Origin: Planctomycetota bacterium
GTDB lineage: Bacteria > Planctomycetota > UBA1135
Assembly: GCA_008501825.1 (NCBI GenBank)
Contig: QQUA01000013.1
Coordinates: forward strand, 620,001 to 684,000
Direction of reading: 5' to 3'
DNA: 64,000 bases
Under the pieces are notes generated by a model, which was given only the letters and a program-made list of their open reading frames with translations, searched no databases and had not been told where the DNA came from. Positions within the stretch are counted from its first letter, which is position 1; each line of letters begins with the position of its first letter. Shown here piece by piece: positions 1-10,000 of the stretch. The position numbers were made by a program, and so were the translations under genes.

Positions 1-768
1 GAACCGGCCGAAGAACTTTTCGTTCACGCCCGCACCCTGGCTGAGCGAGTTCGCACAGGAACCCTTCCCGGCCAAGAAATCGCTCTGCGGCGCCGATTGG
101 AGTTGGCGGTCCGTTCCCTGGCCAGCTTGCCGAACGCCGCGGAACTGCCGTGGGAGGCCTGGATGGAGGCCCACCGGACCACCCTGCCCGAACTCACCGA
201 GGAACTCTTCCTCGCCGCCCGGCAAGCCATGGGAAGCCAAATCGTGCCCCTGGCCATGTCGCTGGATCGTTGGGACAGTCCCCGCAGGATGCGGGTGGAC
301 ATGCACCAAACGCTTTGGGCCTACGATCCGATCGAAGGGCGCAACGCCAGTCGCCGGGTTCTGATCAAAGAAAAAAGCCGCAGCAACAGCCCGCTGAAGG
401 CGGAATTGATCCGGGAAGTGATTGCCCATCAGCCGGGCATGGAAGCCGAAGCCCTCTTGCTGGAAGTCGCTCAGAGCAGCCATCTGCCGGAGGAATGGGC
501 TCGCCGGGAAGCCATCCGCGCCTTACGCGAGCGCAACAACCGCCAAAGCGCTCAAAAGGTGGCCACCGAAATGCTGGCTCAGTTTTTGGCCAATCCCAAC
601 AATCTCGGCATCCGCATGGAAGCTTTTCAAGCTTGCATGAGCCTTTATCCGGCCCTAGGAATGCCCTTCCTGACCGGAGAGCAGGCGGTGCCGGCCAGCC
701 AGCCTCAATTGGAAGAATTCATGGAGGCCATGCGCCGGCGTTACGGTCTGGTTTCCGACGACTCCTAA
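1..768 (+). CDS. Unrecognised helical protein, 5' end outside window
   Basis: The frame is open from base 1 without a stop, so the gene begins left of the window and only its last 255 codons are seen. The residues form runs of amphipathic helices rich in Ala, Glu, Leu and Arg, which may be HEAT-like helical pairs, although no clean repeat could be aligned. No catalytic motif was found. The TAA stop lies six bases before the TTG start of the tatD-like gene, so the two are probably co-transcribed. I do not recognise the family and assign no function. Confidence 0.6.
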   Translation, partial: EPAEELFVHARTLAERVRTGTLPGQEIALRRRLELAVRSLASLPNAAELPWEAWMEAHRTTLPELTEELFLAARQAMGSQIVPLAMSLDRWDSPRRMRVDMHQTLWAYDPIEGRNASRRVLIKEKSRSNSPLKAELIREVIAHQPGMEAEALLLEVAQSSHLPEEWARREAIRALRERNNRQSAQKVATEMLAQFLANPNNLGIRMEAFQACMSLYPALGMPFLTGEQAVPASQPQLEEFMEAMRRRYGLVSDDS

Positions 769-774
769 CTTCCT

Positions 775-1590
775 TTGTCTTCCCCCTCCCCCGCCATCTC
801 CTTGTTCGACAGTCATTGCCATCTCACCTGGCAAGACGAACGCCACTGTGCCGACACCATTTGGCAACGAGCTCAAGAGGCCGGCGTGAAGCAATGCGTC
901 ACCGTGGCCACCGACGACGCCACCGCCAAACGCTGCCTCGCCCTATCCGAAAGCCTCCCTGGCGTCTCCGCCTCCGCCGGCTTGCACCCCAACGACGCCG
1001 GCCAGGAAGCCTCCGCCTTGGACCGGGAACTGCAAGCCTTGGAAGCCTTATTGGAAACCGGCGGATTTGTCGCGGTCGGCGAAAGCGGCTTGGACTTCTA
1101 TCGGGATTGGGCCGATCCGGAATTGCAGCGACGGGCATTCCGACGACATTTGGAATGGTCGCAACGATTCCAACTCCCCATCATCGTTCACTGCCGGCAA
1201 GCCGCCCAAGCCACCTTGGAAGAATTGCAGGCCTTTGGAGGCCCGATCCAGGGGGTCATGCATTGTTACTCCGAAGGTCCCGACGAAGTGGAAGCCTTCC
1301 TGGATCTAGGTTTGCACGTTTCCTTCGCCGGCAATCTCAGCTATCCCAAGGCGGAAGTCTTACGCCTTGCCGCTCAACAAGTCCCTGATCACCGCATCCT
1401 AATCGAAACCGATGCGCCCTTCTTGGCCCCTCAAGCTCGGCGGGGTAAACGCAACGAACCGGCTTTCATGGTTCACACCTTGGAATGCCTGGCGCAGACC
1501 CGGCAACAAAGCCGGAACGAATTGGCCGCCCTCACCACCGCCAATGCCGAAAGCCTGTTTGGGTTGAGCCGCTCCCCTGTCCTGGACTGA
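775..1590 (+). CDS. tatD: TatD-family metal-dependent hydrolase
   Basis: The 271-residue protein is a TIM-barrel metal hydrolase of the TatD/YcfH family, whose members act as 3'-5' DNA exonucleases or in D-Tyr-tRNA quality control. The metal ligands are visible in order: DSHCH near residue 12, the Glu in VGESGLDF near 100, IIVHCR near 136, MHCYS near 161, and ETDAPFLAP near 211. The first in-frame start is TTG at 775; a second TTG at 802 would give the usual short N-terminus directly before FDSHCH. It follows the upstream gene by six bases and converges on the pseudopilin gene. Confidence 0.9.
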   Translation: MSSPSPAISLFDSHCHLTWQDERHCADTIWQRAQEAGVKQCVTVATDDATAKRCLALSESLPGVSASAGLHPNDAGQEASALDRELQALEALLETGGFVAVGESGLDFYRDWADPELQRRAFRRHLEWSQRFQLPIIVHCRQAAQATLEELQAFGGPIQGVMHCYSEGPDEVEAFLDLGLHVSFAGNLSYPKAEVLRLAAQQVPDHRILIETDAPFLAPQARRGKRNEPAFMVHTLECLAQTRQQSRNELAALTTANAESLFGLSRSPVLD

Positions 1591-1628
1591 GACCGGTTCT
1601 CGAATAAAACCAGTTAGCCAAATTTGCT

Positions 1629-2210
1629 TCAATCGGAAGGCGGCGTCCAAGCCCGCAAAGAAGCGGAGTCGGGCAATTCCGGCGGGCCGGGCAAACCGGA
1701 ATAACTTTGTTGCACCTCATAAAGTTGGCCGCTTTCAAAGTCGACCCAAAACACTCGGCGGCCACCGTATCCCGCTTGCTTCGGCCAAGCCCAACAGCCT
1801 TGAAACAACCCTTTGGAATCGCGGCCCTGCCGCAAGTAATAAGCCAATCTCAAAGAAACTCCGGCTTCCGTGGGTAACAGTCCGGCGGGAAGCAGGGCCA
1901 ATCTCAAATTCTGCGCTCCGGATTCCACCATCGGCGGCGGATAAGCGACTAAATCCCACAAGCCTTTCTTTTGGCCGGTGATGTCCTGCCACCCTTGTTG
2001 GGCGGAGGCCACCATGCGCAGATAGGAAACCGCCGCCTTTTCGTTTTCATCCACCTGAGGTTTCAGAATCCAGGGCAGGCCCCAGGTGGAAGCCACGGTC
2101 ACCAGGACCACCAAAATTAGCAATTCCAATAACGAAAAACCGGCGCCATGCCGCCGCCCCGGCGGGCTGAAAAATTGAAGCCTGGGGCGGCGGAAAGGGT
2201 AGATCCTCAT
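1629..2210 (-). CDS. Type IV pilin-like / pseudopilin protein
   Basis: The 193-residue protein carries a class III signal. After a basic leader, residues 24-29 read GFSLLE, with the prepilin peptidase cut expected after Gly24 and the conserved Glu at +5, followed by a hydrophobic helix to about residue 48. The body contains an aromatic-rich stretch (WAWPKQAGYGG) seen in pseudopilins of type II secretion systems. Its ATG overlaps the TGA of the upstream EF-G-like gene (ATGA), so the two are translationally coupled. The probable processing enzyme is encoded at 5103-6092. Whether it belongs to a pilus or a secretion pseudopilus cannot be decided here. Confidence 0.8.
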   Translation of the reverse strand: MRIYPFRRPRLQFFSPPGRRHGAGFSLLELLILVVLVTVASTWGLPWILKPQVDENEKAAVSYLRMVASAQQGWQDITGQKKGLWDLVAYPPPMVESGAQNLRLALLPAGLLPTEAGVSLRLAYYLRQGRDSKGLFQGCWAWPKQAGYGGRRVFWVDFESGQLYEVQQSYSGLPGPPELPDSASLRAWTPPSD

Positions 2211-4180
2211 TCGGCGGCGGCCATCACCTGAATGACTTTATCCTGCAGGTGATTGGGCACTTGGTCGTAGTGATCGAACTTCATGATGAAGTTGCCTTCC
2301 CCGTGGGTCATGGACCGCAACGGAGTGGAGTACTCTTGCATTTCGGCCAAAGGCACGTTTGCCTTGATCGTTTGCATGTCGTCTTCCGCGTCCATGCCCA
2401 AAATCCGGCCGCGGCGAGTGTTCAAATCGCCGCTGACGTCGCCGAAATAGCGGTTGGGAACCGTGATCTCCACTTCCATGATCGGTTCCAGCAAAATCGG
2501 ACGGGCCTTGTTGAAAGCGTCCACCAGGGCTTGGCTGCCAGCAATTTTGAAGGACACTTCGTCCGAGTCGACGTCGTGGTGTTTGCCGTCGTAGACTTCC
2601 ACCTGCAAATCGACCACCCGGCTGCGAGCCAAGATGCCTTTGGACATTTGCTCGTTGATGCCCTTTTCAATCGCCGGAATGAAGTTGCGCGGAATCGCCC
2701 CGCCGACCACCGCGTTGACGAAGTCGAAACCCGACCCGCGATCCAACGGTTTGATGCGCAAATAGCATTCGCCGAACTGCCCGGCGCCACCGGTTTGCTT
2801 CTTGTGCCGGTGATGCCCTTCGGCCGCTGCGGTAATGGTTTCTTGGTAAGCAATCCGGGGAATGCTGGTTTCCAAACCGACCCCGCGACCGCGGACTTTG
2901 TTCAAGGCCGTATCCAGGTGCAGCTCGGACAAGCCGTAGATCACCATTTCGTGGGTTTCGTCGCTGCGGTGAATGCGCAAGGTCGGATCTTCTTTCACCA
3001 CCTTGTTCAACTCGCCGCTGATCTTTTGCTCGTCCGCCCGGCTGCTCGGCCGCACCGCCAAACCGGTAAAGGGTTCCGGAAGCGGGAAAGGGAATTTCCC
3101 GGCTTCGCCATCTCCCAAAACCAAATCGCCCACGGCGAATTCTTCCACCCGGGTAATGGCTACGACTTCCCCGGGACCGGCGCTTTCCACCGCCTTTAAA
3201 TCTTTGCCGAAAATGGTCGACAAACCGCTGGCCTTCAAGGTCTTGCCGCCGCGAGGATTCACCAGGGCTTGATCGGCCTTCAAGGTTCCCTGCAACACCC
3301 GCACGTAATTGATTTGGCCCAGGTGTTTGTCGGTCAAGATTTTCCAGACCATGGCGTGCAACTTGGAATCAGCGGCGCCGTCTTCCACCCCGTCCGGCTC
3401 CATCGCCGTCGCCATTTCAGAAGCACTGGGGAAATACTCGCCGATGTAGCTGGCGAAACGTTCGATGCCGACGCCCTTCATCGGCTGAATGAAGAACAGC
3501 GGTTGGAAAGTACCCTTGGACATGGCCAAGTGCATGTTGGAGCGAATCTCGTCATCGCTCAACTCTTCTCCTTCCAAATACTTTTCCATCAAGTCGTCGT
3601 CGGCTTCGACCACGGCGTCCACCAAAGCGGAACGCCACTCGCTGTCTCCGCCGAGAACGGGTTGGACTTCTTGGAAACCGGCGCCCAATTGATCCGGTAG
3701 GACCACCGGAACCACGCCGTTCCCCAGGAGACTGCGCACCGTTTCCAAAATCCGGTCCAACTCCAAGTTGTCGCCGTCGGCCTTGGTCACCACCACGGCC
3801 CTGGCCATTTTTTGTTGGCCGGCCATCTTCCACAGGCGCCGGGTGTGAAAAGGCACGCCGTCGTTGTTGGCTGCCAGGGTGAACACCGCCACGCCGGACG
3901 CTTGCATGGAAGTCACGGCATCGGCCAGATAGTCGGGATAGCCGGGAGTGTCGATCAGATTGGCGTGACCGGCCTTGGTCTTCAGGTGAACCACCGCCGC
4001 GGACAAACTGTGCTTTTTGTCCTTTTCTTCAGGGGTGAAATCACAAACGGTGGTGCCGTCGGCGACCTGGCCAAGACGGTTGGTGACCCCGAAGTGGTGG
4101 GCCAGAGCCTCCACCAAACTGGTTTTTCCAGAATCGGAACTACCGAGGAAGGTGACGTTGCGGATGTCGGCAGCAGACAT
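2207..4180 (-). CDS. Elongation factor G-like GTPase (EFG-II type)
   Basis: This 657-residue translational GTPase has all five EF-G domains. The P-loop is GSSDSGKTS (residues 13-21), G3 is DTPGYPDY and G4 is TKAD instead of the usual NKxD. Domain IV is intact, with the tip motif KKQTGGAGQFG and a recognisable YDGKHHDVDSDE helix, and domain V has SGDLNTRRGRILGM. The shorter effector region resembles the EFG-II/FusA2 group, whose role is less clear than that of housekeeping EF-G. The start chosen is ATG at 4180 (MSAADIRN), not an in-frame codon 18 bases upstream. No Shine-Dalgarno sequence is evident. It is followed by a pseudopilin in a 4-base overlap, an unexpected pairing. Confidence 0.9.
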   Translation of the reverse strand: MSAADIRNVTFLGSSDSGKTSLVEALAHHFGVTNRLGQVADGTTVCDFTPEEKDKKHSLSAAVVHLKTKAGHANLIDTPGYPDYLADAVTSMQASGVAVFTLAANNDGVPFHTRRLWKMAGQQKMARAVVVTKADGDNLELDRILETVRSLLGNGVVPVVLPDQLGAGFQEVQPVLGGDSEWRSALVDAVVEADDDLMEKYLEGEELSDDEIRSNMHLAMSKGTFQPLFFIQPMKGVGIERFASYIGEYFPSASEMATAMEPDGVEDGAADSKLHAMVWKILTDKHLGQINYVRVLQGTLKADQALVNPRGGKTLKASGLSTIFGKDLKAVESAGPGEVVAITRVEEFAVGDLVLGDGEAGKFPFPLPEPFTGLAVRPSSRADEQKISGELNKVVKEDPTLRIHRSDETHEMVIYGLSELHLDTALNKVRGRGVGLETSIPRIAYQETITAAAEGHHRHKKQTGGAGQFGECYLRIKPLDRGSGFDFVNAVVGGAIPRNFIPAIEKGINEQMSKGILARSRVVDLQVEVYDGKHHDVDSDEVSFKIAGSQALVDAFNKARPILLEPIMEVEITVPNRYFGDVSGDLNTRRGRILGMDAEDDMQTIKANVPLAEMQEYSTPLRSMTHGEGNFIMKFDHYDQVPNHLQDKVIQVMAAAE

Positions 4181-4240
4181 GGGGCAAAGTGGAAGCAAGG
4201 AACGGATCGACGATTAGGTTTGCCGCGTCCATTTCGGACG

Positions 4241-4248
4241 GGGGGGGT
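4241..4248. repeat. Homopolymer G run
   Basis: A run of eight G sits in the leader of the EF-G-like gene, 60 bases upstream of its start. It does not fall in a coding sequence, so slippage would change only the leader or promoter spacing. Confidence 0.5.
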
Positions 4249-4301
4249 GGATGGCAAATCCTGGGGGCAGGAATGTAGCCCCTCCCCCTCAGAAACCCAG
4301 G

Positions 4302-4323
4302 CAAAAACCGGGGGATAGCCCCC
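4302..4323 (-). terminator. Intrinsic terminator after OmpA-like gene
   Basis: Read on the minus strand, a GGGGG-CTAT-CCCCC hairpin is followed by GG and five T. It lies about 60 bases after the stop of the OmpA-like lipoprotein gene and upstream of the EF-G-like gene, so it should separate the two units. Confidence 0.6.
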
Positions 4324-4336
4324 TCAGGGTCGCCGT

Positions 4337-4370
4337 GGCGGGGCGCCGGCCAATAGACCGGCGCCCCGCC
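4337..4370. repeat. 13-bp perfect inverted repeat
   Basis: GGCGGGGCGCCGG is repeated as its exact complement after an 8-base loop. On the minus strand no T-run follows, so it is probably an mRNA 3'-end stabiliser or the first half of a tandem terminator with the hairpin at 4302-4323. Confidence 0.6.
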
Positions 4371-4385
4371 TTTCCGGCAGCACGA

Positions 4386-5075
4386 TCAATCCAGGATCAG
4401 GATCTCCACCCGACGGTTGGAGGCCTTGTTTTCCGGAGTGTCGTTCGGCACCTTCGGCGAAGTGGAACCATGGCCGGCGAGCTTGACTCGCTCCGCCTCC
4501 ACTTGCAACTCGTCGACCAGATAGTCGGCGACCGCCGTGGCCCGAGCCACCGAGAGGTGTAGATTCGATTTCCAATTCGACTTGGTGATCTTGTCGCTGT
4601 CGGTATGCCCTTCCACCCACAGCGTCTTGTCGGCGTAGCCCGCGGCCAGGGCATCCCCCACCGCTTGCAGGCTCTCCCGCCCTTGGGCGCTCAACTCTGC
4701 CTTGCCGGAGGGAAAGGTAATGGCGGAGGGCAGATCCAAGACCAACACGTCGCCACGGCGGGAAACGCCGACCCCGGTACCGGCCAGGGTCGCTTGCAAG
4801 GCTTCGACTTCGGCGTCGCTGGCAGCCTTCTCCGCTTCCATGGCGTCCAAACGGGTACGCATCTCCATATTGCGCTCGTTTTCCATTTGCAAACGCTCGG
4901 CCAAGTCGGCGTTCTCGGCCTGCACCCGGTCACGTTCAGCGATCAGGCGGGAGCGTTCCCGATGGGCCACGGCGAGTTTTTCGTCCTGGTCCTTGATGGT
5001 GTCCTGCAACTCTCCGGTCTGGCAGGAGGCCAGGGAAAGGAGGGCGAAGACTGAAAGAAGGGAAATGACTTTCAT
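4386..5075 (-). CDS. OmpA-family peptidoglycan-binding lipoprotein with coiled coil
   Basis: The 229-residue protein begins with a lipoprotein signal peptide whose lipobox LASC predicts lipidation at Cys18. A charged coiled coil of about 80 residues (Glu/Arg/Ala rich) follows, then an OmpA C-terminal domain from about residue 105, with the diagnostic VEGHTDSD and the Arg-containing SVARATAVADYL and NRRVEI. Such proteins tether the outer membrane to peptidoglycan, so the protein indicates a diderm envelope. The coiled coil would span the periplasm. It lies 27 bases after the prepilin peptidase gene and is followed by two hairpins. Confidence 0.9.
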   Translation of the reverse strand: MKVISLLSVFALLSLASCQTGELQDTIKDQDEKLAVAHRERSRLIAERDRVQAENADLAERLQMENERNMEMRTRLDAMEAEKAASDAEVEALQATLAGTGVGVSRRGDVLVLDLPSAITFPSGKAELSAQGRESLQAVGDALAAGYADKTLWVEGHTDSDKITKSNWKSNLHLSVARATAVADYLVDELQVEAERVKLAGHGSTSPKVPNDTPENKASNRRVEILILD

Positions 5076-5102
5076 GGCAAGCGAGCTCGACGAGCTTGGC
5101 GT

Positions 5103-6092
5103 TCAGAGCAGCGCATCCTGGAGCAGGTTGGGCCAAGCCACCAGGAAGAACTGCCGGGTTTCAAGTGGGGCAAGCATGACTAAGGTGGTTCCTACCACCA
5201 GGGAAGGGCCGAAGGGGATCAATCTTCCCAACTTCCAACCCGTGGCGAGGTCCTGGAAAAGAGTCACTTTGCGGCGGCGTTGGCGATGCCGGCGGCGGAC
5301 AACCACGACCAATCGGGATGCATTGAGCAAACCCATGGCGACTCCCACCAAAACTCCGGCGAGCAGAGTCCAGGCGGCCCCTTCCAGTCCCAGGAAGGCG
5401 CCCACGGCGGCGAGGTATTTCACGTCCCCGAAACCGAGAGCTTCCTGGCGCCAAAGATAGGAAAAGAGCGCCCGAAAGCCAACCATGAAACCGAAGGAAA
5501 CTGCGGCTCCAAATAGAGAAGAAACCAAAGCTACGGCCACAGGTGAACTTGTGGCATTCATGCCAAACCAAGAAACTCCCCACGGAAGCCTCTCGGAAGC
5601 TTCTTGCCACAGTTGAAATTGGGGTACCAAGACCGAGGCCAGGATGCCGAAGGGAATGCCGCCCAAGGTAATGCCGTCGGGCAATATCAAATATTGGAAG
5701 TCAATGATGGTGGCGATCCAGAGCGCCGTCAGGGCAATACAACACAAAACCAGAGCCACCGGACCCGCTTCTCCGGGCCAAGCCAGGCCGGCCACGACGA
5801 AGGCTACGGCCAGAACCACCTCGTGGACCAAATACCCGGGACTGAATCGTTCCCGGCAATAACGGCATTGGCCCCGCAACAGCAACCAACCGAGAATCGG
5901 AAGATTGTCCCGCCAAGCCAAGGTATGCCCACAACTCGGACAAAAGGAACGAGCCGGTTTCCAGAGATTCAGGTTTTCCCTGGGGATTCGATAAATGGCG
6001 GCGGAAGCAAAAGATCCGGCAATGGCACCGAACATGGCTAGAAAGGCCAGGTACATGGTCGGGCTTTCGCGGAGCAAGGACCACCAACTCAT
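5103..6092 (-). CDS. pilD: Prepilin peptidase / N-methyltransferase
   Basis: This polytopic membrane protein of 329 residues cleaves class III signal peptides of pilins and pseudopilins and can methylate the new N-terminus. A cytoplasmic zinc loop has C51-x2-C54 and C76-x2-C79. The two catalytic aspartates lie in TIIDFQYLILPD and GFGDVKYL (GxGD motif). About eight hydrophobic segments are visible. ATG at 6092 (MSWWSLL) is preferred to a TTG 30 bases upstream, because homologues start shortly before the first membrane helix. Its likely substrate is the pseudopilin at 1629-2210. It lies between the lipoprotein cluster and the OmpA-like gene. Confidence 0.93.
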   Translation of the reverse strand: MSWWSLLRESPTMYLAFLAMFGAIAGSFASAAIYRIPRENLNLWKPARSFCPSCGHTLAWRDNLPILGWLLLRGQCRYCRERFSPGYLVHEVVLAVAFVVAGLAWPGEAGPVALVLCCIALTALWIATIIDFQYLILPDGITLGGIPFGILASVLVPQFQLWQEASERLPWGVSWFGMNATSSPVAVALVSSLFGAAVSFGFMVGFRALFSYLWRQEALGFGDVKYLAAVGAFLGLEGAAWTLLAGVLVGVAMGLLNASRLVVVVRRRHRQRRRKVTLFQDLATGWKLGRLIPFGPSLVVGTTLVMLAPLETRQFFLVAWPNLLQDALL

Positions 6093-6191
6093 GCCTGGAT
6101 TGTGCGGGGTCGCCACCACCAATCCAAGACCCCTTTGAGAATGTTTGCGATTTCAAGCCGATCCGACAATTTGGCGGCCATCGCTTCGGTC

Positions 6192-7004
6192 TTAGGGATT
6201 CTCATTCGGCGGCAGCAGCATCAGCAAGCGGTCGTGAGGATTCAAACGCTCCGCTCCCAAACCCATCAAGTTTTCCGGCAAGGCCACGAACCAACGCTGC
6301 CCCTTCGGAGGTTGCCGCGGAATTCGGATCCGCAGCACCGCGCCATTGGGGTGGTTCTCTTCCAAATCCATCGGCAGAGCCATCAGGCGCTGGCGCTTGC
6401 CGTCCAATAACTCGGCGTGAGCATGGCCAAGGGGTCTGGGATCCAAGGGCTGGCGAAAGCCGACCCTACCGGTGCCGTCGGCGGCTAAGGCCAAACGCCG
6501 GAACAAGCCGTCTTTTTCCTGCCGCAGGATCAACTCGCTGCCAGGAGGGGCAAAAACCGAAAACAGGACTTCGTCCTCGGCGCCGAGGGTTTCGAATTCC
6601 ACCTCCCATTGACCCACCAAGCTTTGGCCGCCGATAGCCGCCACCGCCGCCAATCGAGGCAAGCCGTGAAGGACCAGCCGATAACGGCTTCCCGGGACCA
6701 AACTGCCATCGCTCAGGTCGGCTTTCCGCGGCAGTTCCGGTTGGATTTTGAGGGTGTTGCCGAGCACTTCATAGCCGGCCACCGCCACCGAACGACCTTC
6801 CGGCAGGTGCTGCAGATCAAAGGCTCCCCGGCGCAGGAAAGCGTCCAAGGGCAAGTTGAAGCGCAACCGCAACGGTTGATCCAAAACCACCGGCTGGCCG
6901 TTGTGTCCCGGCCAATCCAACAGTTCCAGGCCACCATCGGCTTCTCCCGGGCCGCAAGCCAATGGGGCCAGCAGGATCAAGCCGCGCCAGGGTTTCCGTG
7001 CCAC
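6192..7004 (-). CDS. Small Ig-like (SbsA-type) lipoprotein
   Basis: The 270-residue protein starts at GTG and has a short signal peptide ending in PLAC, predicting lipidation at Cys17. Residues 35-140 resemble one bacterial Ig-like domain of the SbsA/Big_5 type: a beta-strand with QPLRLRFNLPLD, a later VPGSRYRLVL, and a terminal WEVEFETL. The rest is predicted beta-rich, with no catalytic motif. It is the last and smallest of four consecutive lipoprotein genes, 73 bases after the 1176-residue one, and probably acts at the same cell-surface structure. Function unknown. Confidence 0.65.
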   Translation of the reverse strand: MARKPWRGLILLAPLACGPGEADGGLELLDWPGHNGQPVVLDQPLRLRFNLPLDAFLRRGAFDLQHLPEGRSVAVAGYEVLGNTLKIQPELPRKADLSDGSLVPGSRYRLVLHGLPRLAAVAAIGGQSLVGQWEVEFETLGAEDEVLFSVFAPPGSELILRQEKDGLFRRLALAADGTGRVGFRQPLDPRPLGHAHAELLDGKRQRLMALPMDLEENHPNGAVLRIRIPRQPPKGQRWFVALPENLMGLGAERLNPHDRLLMLLPPNENP

Positions 7005-7021
7005 CGAACCAGAATACGAAG

Positions 7022-7058
7022 ACCGGGCGGCTCCCCCAAGAAAGGGAAACCGCCCGGT
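7022..7058 (-). terminator. Hairpin between two lipoprotein genes
   Basis: A 9-bp perfect stem ACCGGGCGG/CCGCCCGGT encloses a 19-base loop and sits 20 bases after the stop of the large glycine-rich gene. On the minus strand only a weak pyrimidine-rich stretch follows, so partial termination or mRNA end protection is more likely than full termination. Confidence 0.4.
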
Positions 7059-7077
7059 ACTGAAAGATTCGACCGCC

Positions 7078-10000
7078 TTACCAAACGAAAGGCAGCTTCA
7101 AGTAATCCATCCGCGGTCGCTCGCTAAGCAGGCTGACCCCGGCATCCAACCGGTCGATGTTGAAGGTCACCCGGTAGCGGAAGAAACGCTTGCCCTGCAA
7201 GTCGGCCAAATCGGCGGTCCAAGCGGTGGGCGTTCCAGGAGTGTTGTCTCCGGGGGCGCTTTCGTCCGCTCCTTGGAACTCAATGGTCATTTGAGCGGCA
7301 TCCGGCAACCGGTCCCGTTCGTCGGTGGTATCCAAGCGGAAGAACTTGGCTCGAATCGCCCAGAGCGGGTTCAAGGCGCTGAGGGCATCGCGCAGATCCC
7401 CGTCCAGGACCCGGGTGGTCAGGATCAGACGGTCTTGCAGCCGGTTGTATTCGGCCGCCACGATTTCGAAGCCTCGGCCCGGGCCGGCGGGATCGCTGCT
7501 GTCCGGATACAGGTCGTAGCCGATCAGCAAGGCCGCGTTCAGCAGGAATTCCTCGGGAACCAAGGTGGACGCCAAGGGCAGACTCATTTCCGTGGCCTGG
7601 AAAGTCGGCTGCGCCGTGGAACCGGTGGCAATGATGGCTCCTTGATCCACTACGCCGCCGGAAGCCAGCACGTTACCCAGGCTGCCGGCTTGGGAGGTTT
7701 CCGTGCCGCTGAAAGCGGGCAAACTTCCGTGGGCGTAGTTCGGCCAGGGACCGGTGCCATTGGCAGGAGCCCGCAAAAGAGCCAGACCGGTGTCCACCCA
7801 AGTGCTTTGGAAGATGGACTCCGCCGAATAGAAAGGCACCAACATGAAGGCCTTCGGTGCGGCGTAAAGGTCCAACACTTCCTCGATCAAAGCCGTGTCT
7901 GCCGGCGAGCCGACGTAAGCCTCGATGGCGGCTTCCGCATCAGAATGCCAGCCGATGTCGGTGGTCGGATCGGGCACGTGGATTTGAATGACGCCGTTGG
8001 AACCGGCGCCGCCACGGCCCACCATGAAATCGCCGTTGCCGTCGTAACCGCTGGGAGCCCCGGTCAAATCATCGATTAGGACACTGCCGGCCCAACCGCG
8101 ACGCCCACCGATGGCTTGCACCGATTCGGGCAAGGTCGACGGCGGATTGTTGATCGGGTCGGTTCCAACGTCAATGGCGGTCAGGTCCAATCCAGTGGCG
8201 CTATGCAGGACCACGTGGCCGCCAGAACCACCGCCCGAACCGGAAACCTGACTGGTACTCAGCCAGTAGGACTCACCGGAAGCTCCGGCGCCGCCGTTGG
8301 CTTGGATTTGGGTTTCCGGACCCAGCAAAATCGGCCCAATGGCCATGATCAGCAACTGGCCGGCGCCACCGCCTCCCGGAGCCCCCTTGTAGTAATCAAT
8401 GGTGGTGCCCACCGGGAAGGTGGTGTCCGGGAAGAAGGTTCCGATCGGATCCAGGAAGCTGTCGCCATCCAGGTCCAATCGAACCACCACCGAACAATCG
8501 CCGCTGGCGCCGCCGCCATAGCCGGCCCAGGGTGTCAACAGCTCTCCGACGATGACGCTATCGGTGGCGGTGTCATAGCGACGGCCCCAGAAGTCATCTT
8601 CCATGCCGCCGGACATCGGCGAGTTGTTGCTCAAGCCGGGATCGGGACCGAATTGGGCCAGGCCGTAGCCGTAGGTGGGATCGGCGCCACTGGTCCAAGC
8701 CGGATCGAAACCGTCATCGGCATCGTCGACGTCGGCATCGCGAGTCAAGTCCTCCATGCCGAAGGTGCCGTTGGAATAAGGTCCCAAGGGGCCGCCGATG
8801 AACGGCGGTTCCGCCAGGCTCGAATCCCAAGAGGAACCGCGCATGCCGTCTTCGCCGCTCTGGAAAGGAGCGAAGGTGATTTCGTCCAGAGCGGTGTGGC
8901 GATCGCTACGGAAGTCCGGTCCGCTGTTGTCGTAGCTTTCCCGGGTCGCTTCGAAAGGCCAACGATCCCACAAAGCCGCCACGTTCAAGCCGTCGGCAAA
9001 GGTTCCGCCAGCGCCGCCGCCGGCCAAAAGTTGCCGAATCGCTTCATCCCGGGCATCGCCCCCGTATTCCGGCAGCGCCCAGTTGGTCTGAACTGCCCCT
9101 TCACCGCCGCCGCCGCCTTGGGCGCCAAGCCCGAAGGGACCTTCGCCGTCATTGCCTCGCAGGGTTTCGGCGTCGACGATTTCCGAAGCCGTACCGCCGT
9201 CTCCACCGCCGCACTGGCCGGAAGCCCCGTATTCGGGAATGTGGGGTGAATTCAAGGCCTGGGTGTCGGAGGCGTTGTCACCATTCACCGACAAGTTGCC
9301 GTACACCGCAGCTTCGCCGTTGACGTAGATCACCAAGGGATTGCTGCCGTATGCCCGCAGGGTCGCCCCGGCTTCAATGGTGAAGTCGTTGACCTGCATG
9401 ACGCCGTTGACCACCTCAAAATCCCGACCGTTGGAATCGGTGATCATTTGGGTGCCATCGGTCGACACTTCCAAGAACAACTGTTGGCTGAGGAAGAAGT
9501 TTTCGTCCGGCCCGACGATGATTCCCGGAAAAGCGAAAGTCGCTTCCAAGCCCCCGTCGGTGATGGAGGCAAAAGGTGCTCTCAACGGCGCATCCGGATC
9601 CAAACCGGTCGGAGTAGCGAACTGCTCGATGAATTCGTCCGCAGTCTCGTCGGCATTGTTGAAACTCGGATCACCGTAGAAGGTGGCCAAATCCGGAGCT
9701 TGGAACACCACTTCCTGAACCACCGGACTTTGCTCTCCGCCGAGGTCGGCGAAATCGGTGCTGACCACCAACTTGATCAGACGCTCCGGCGGTAACAAAC
9801 CTTGAATGTGGAATTGGATCAACGCGCCTTCTCGGCCGCAGTTTTGAACCAAGACCAAAGAGCCCGGAACTTTATTGGTGCTGGTATAAGTTCCGGCACC
9901 GACCGCATCTTCGTAAAGCAAGTAGATGTTGTCGGTATTCAGATTGGAAGCTTCGCCGTCCACCGGCTGGTTAAACCGAATTTCGACGATGGCATCGGGC

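Noticed and set aside
150..1388. 412-codon plus-strand frame across the first gene and tatD
   Set aside because: It runs out of frame through two better-supported genes and is low-complexity Arg/Pro/Ser/Gly sequence.
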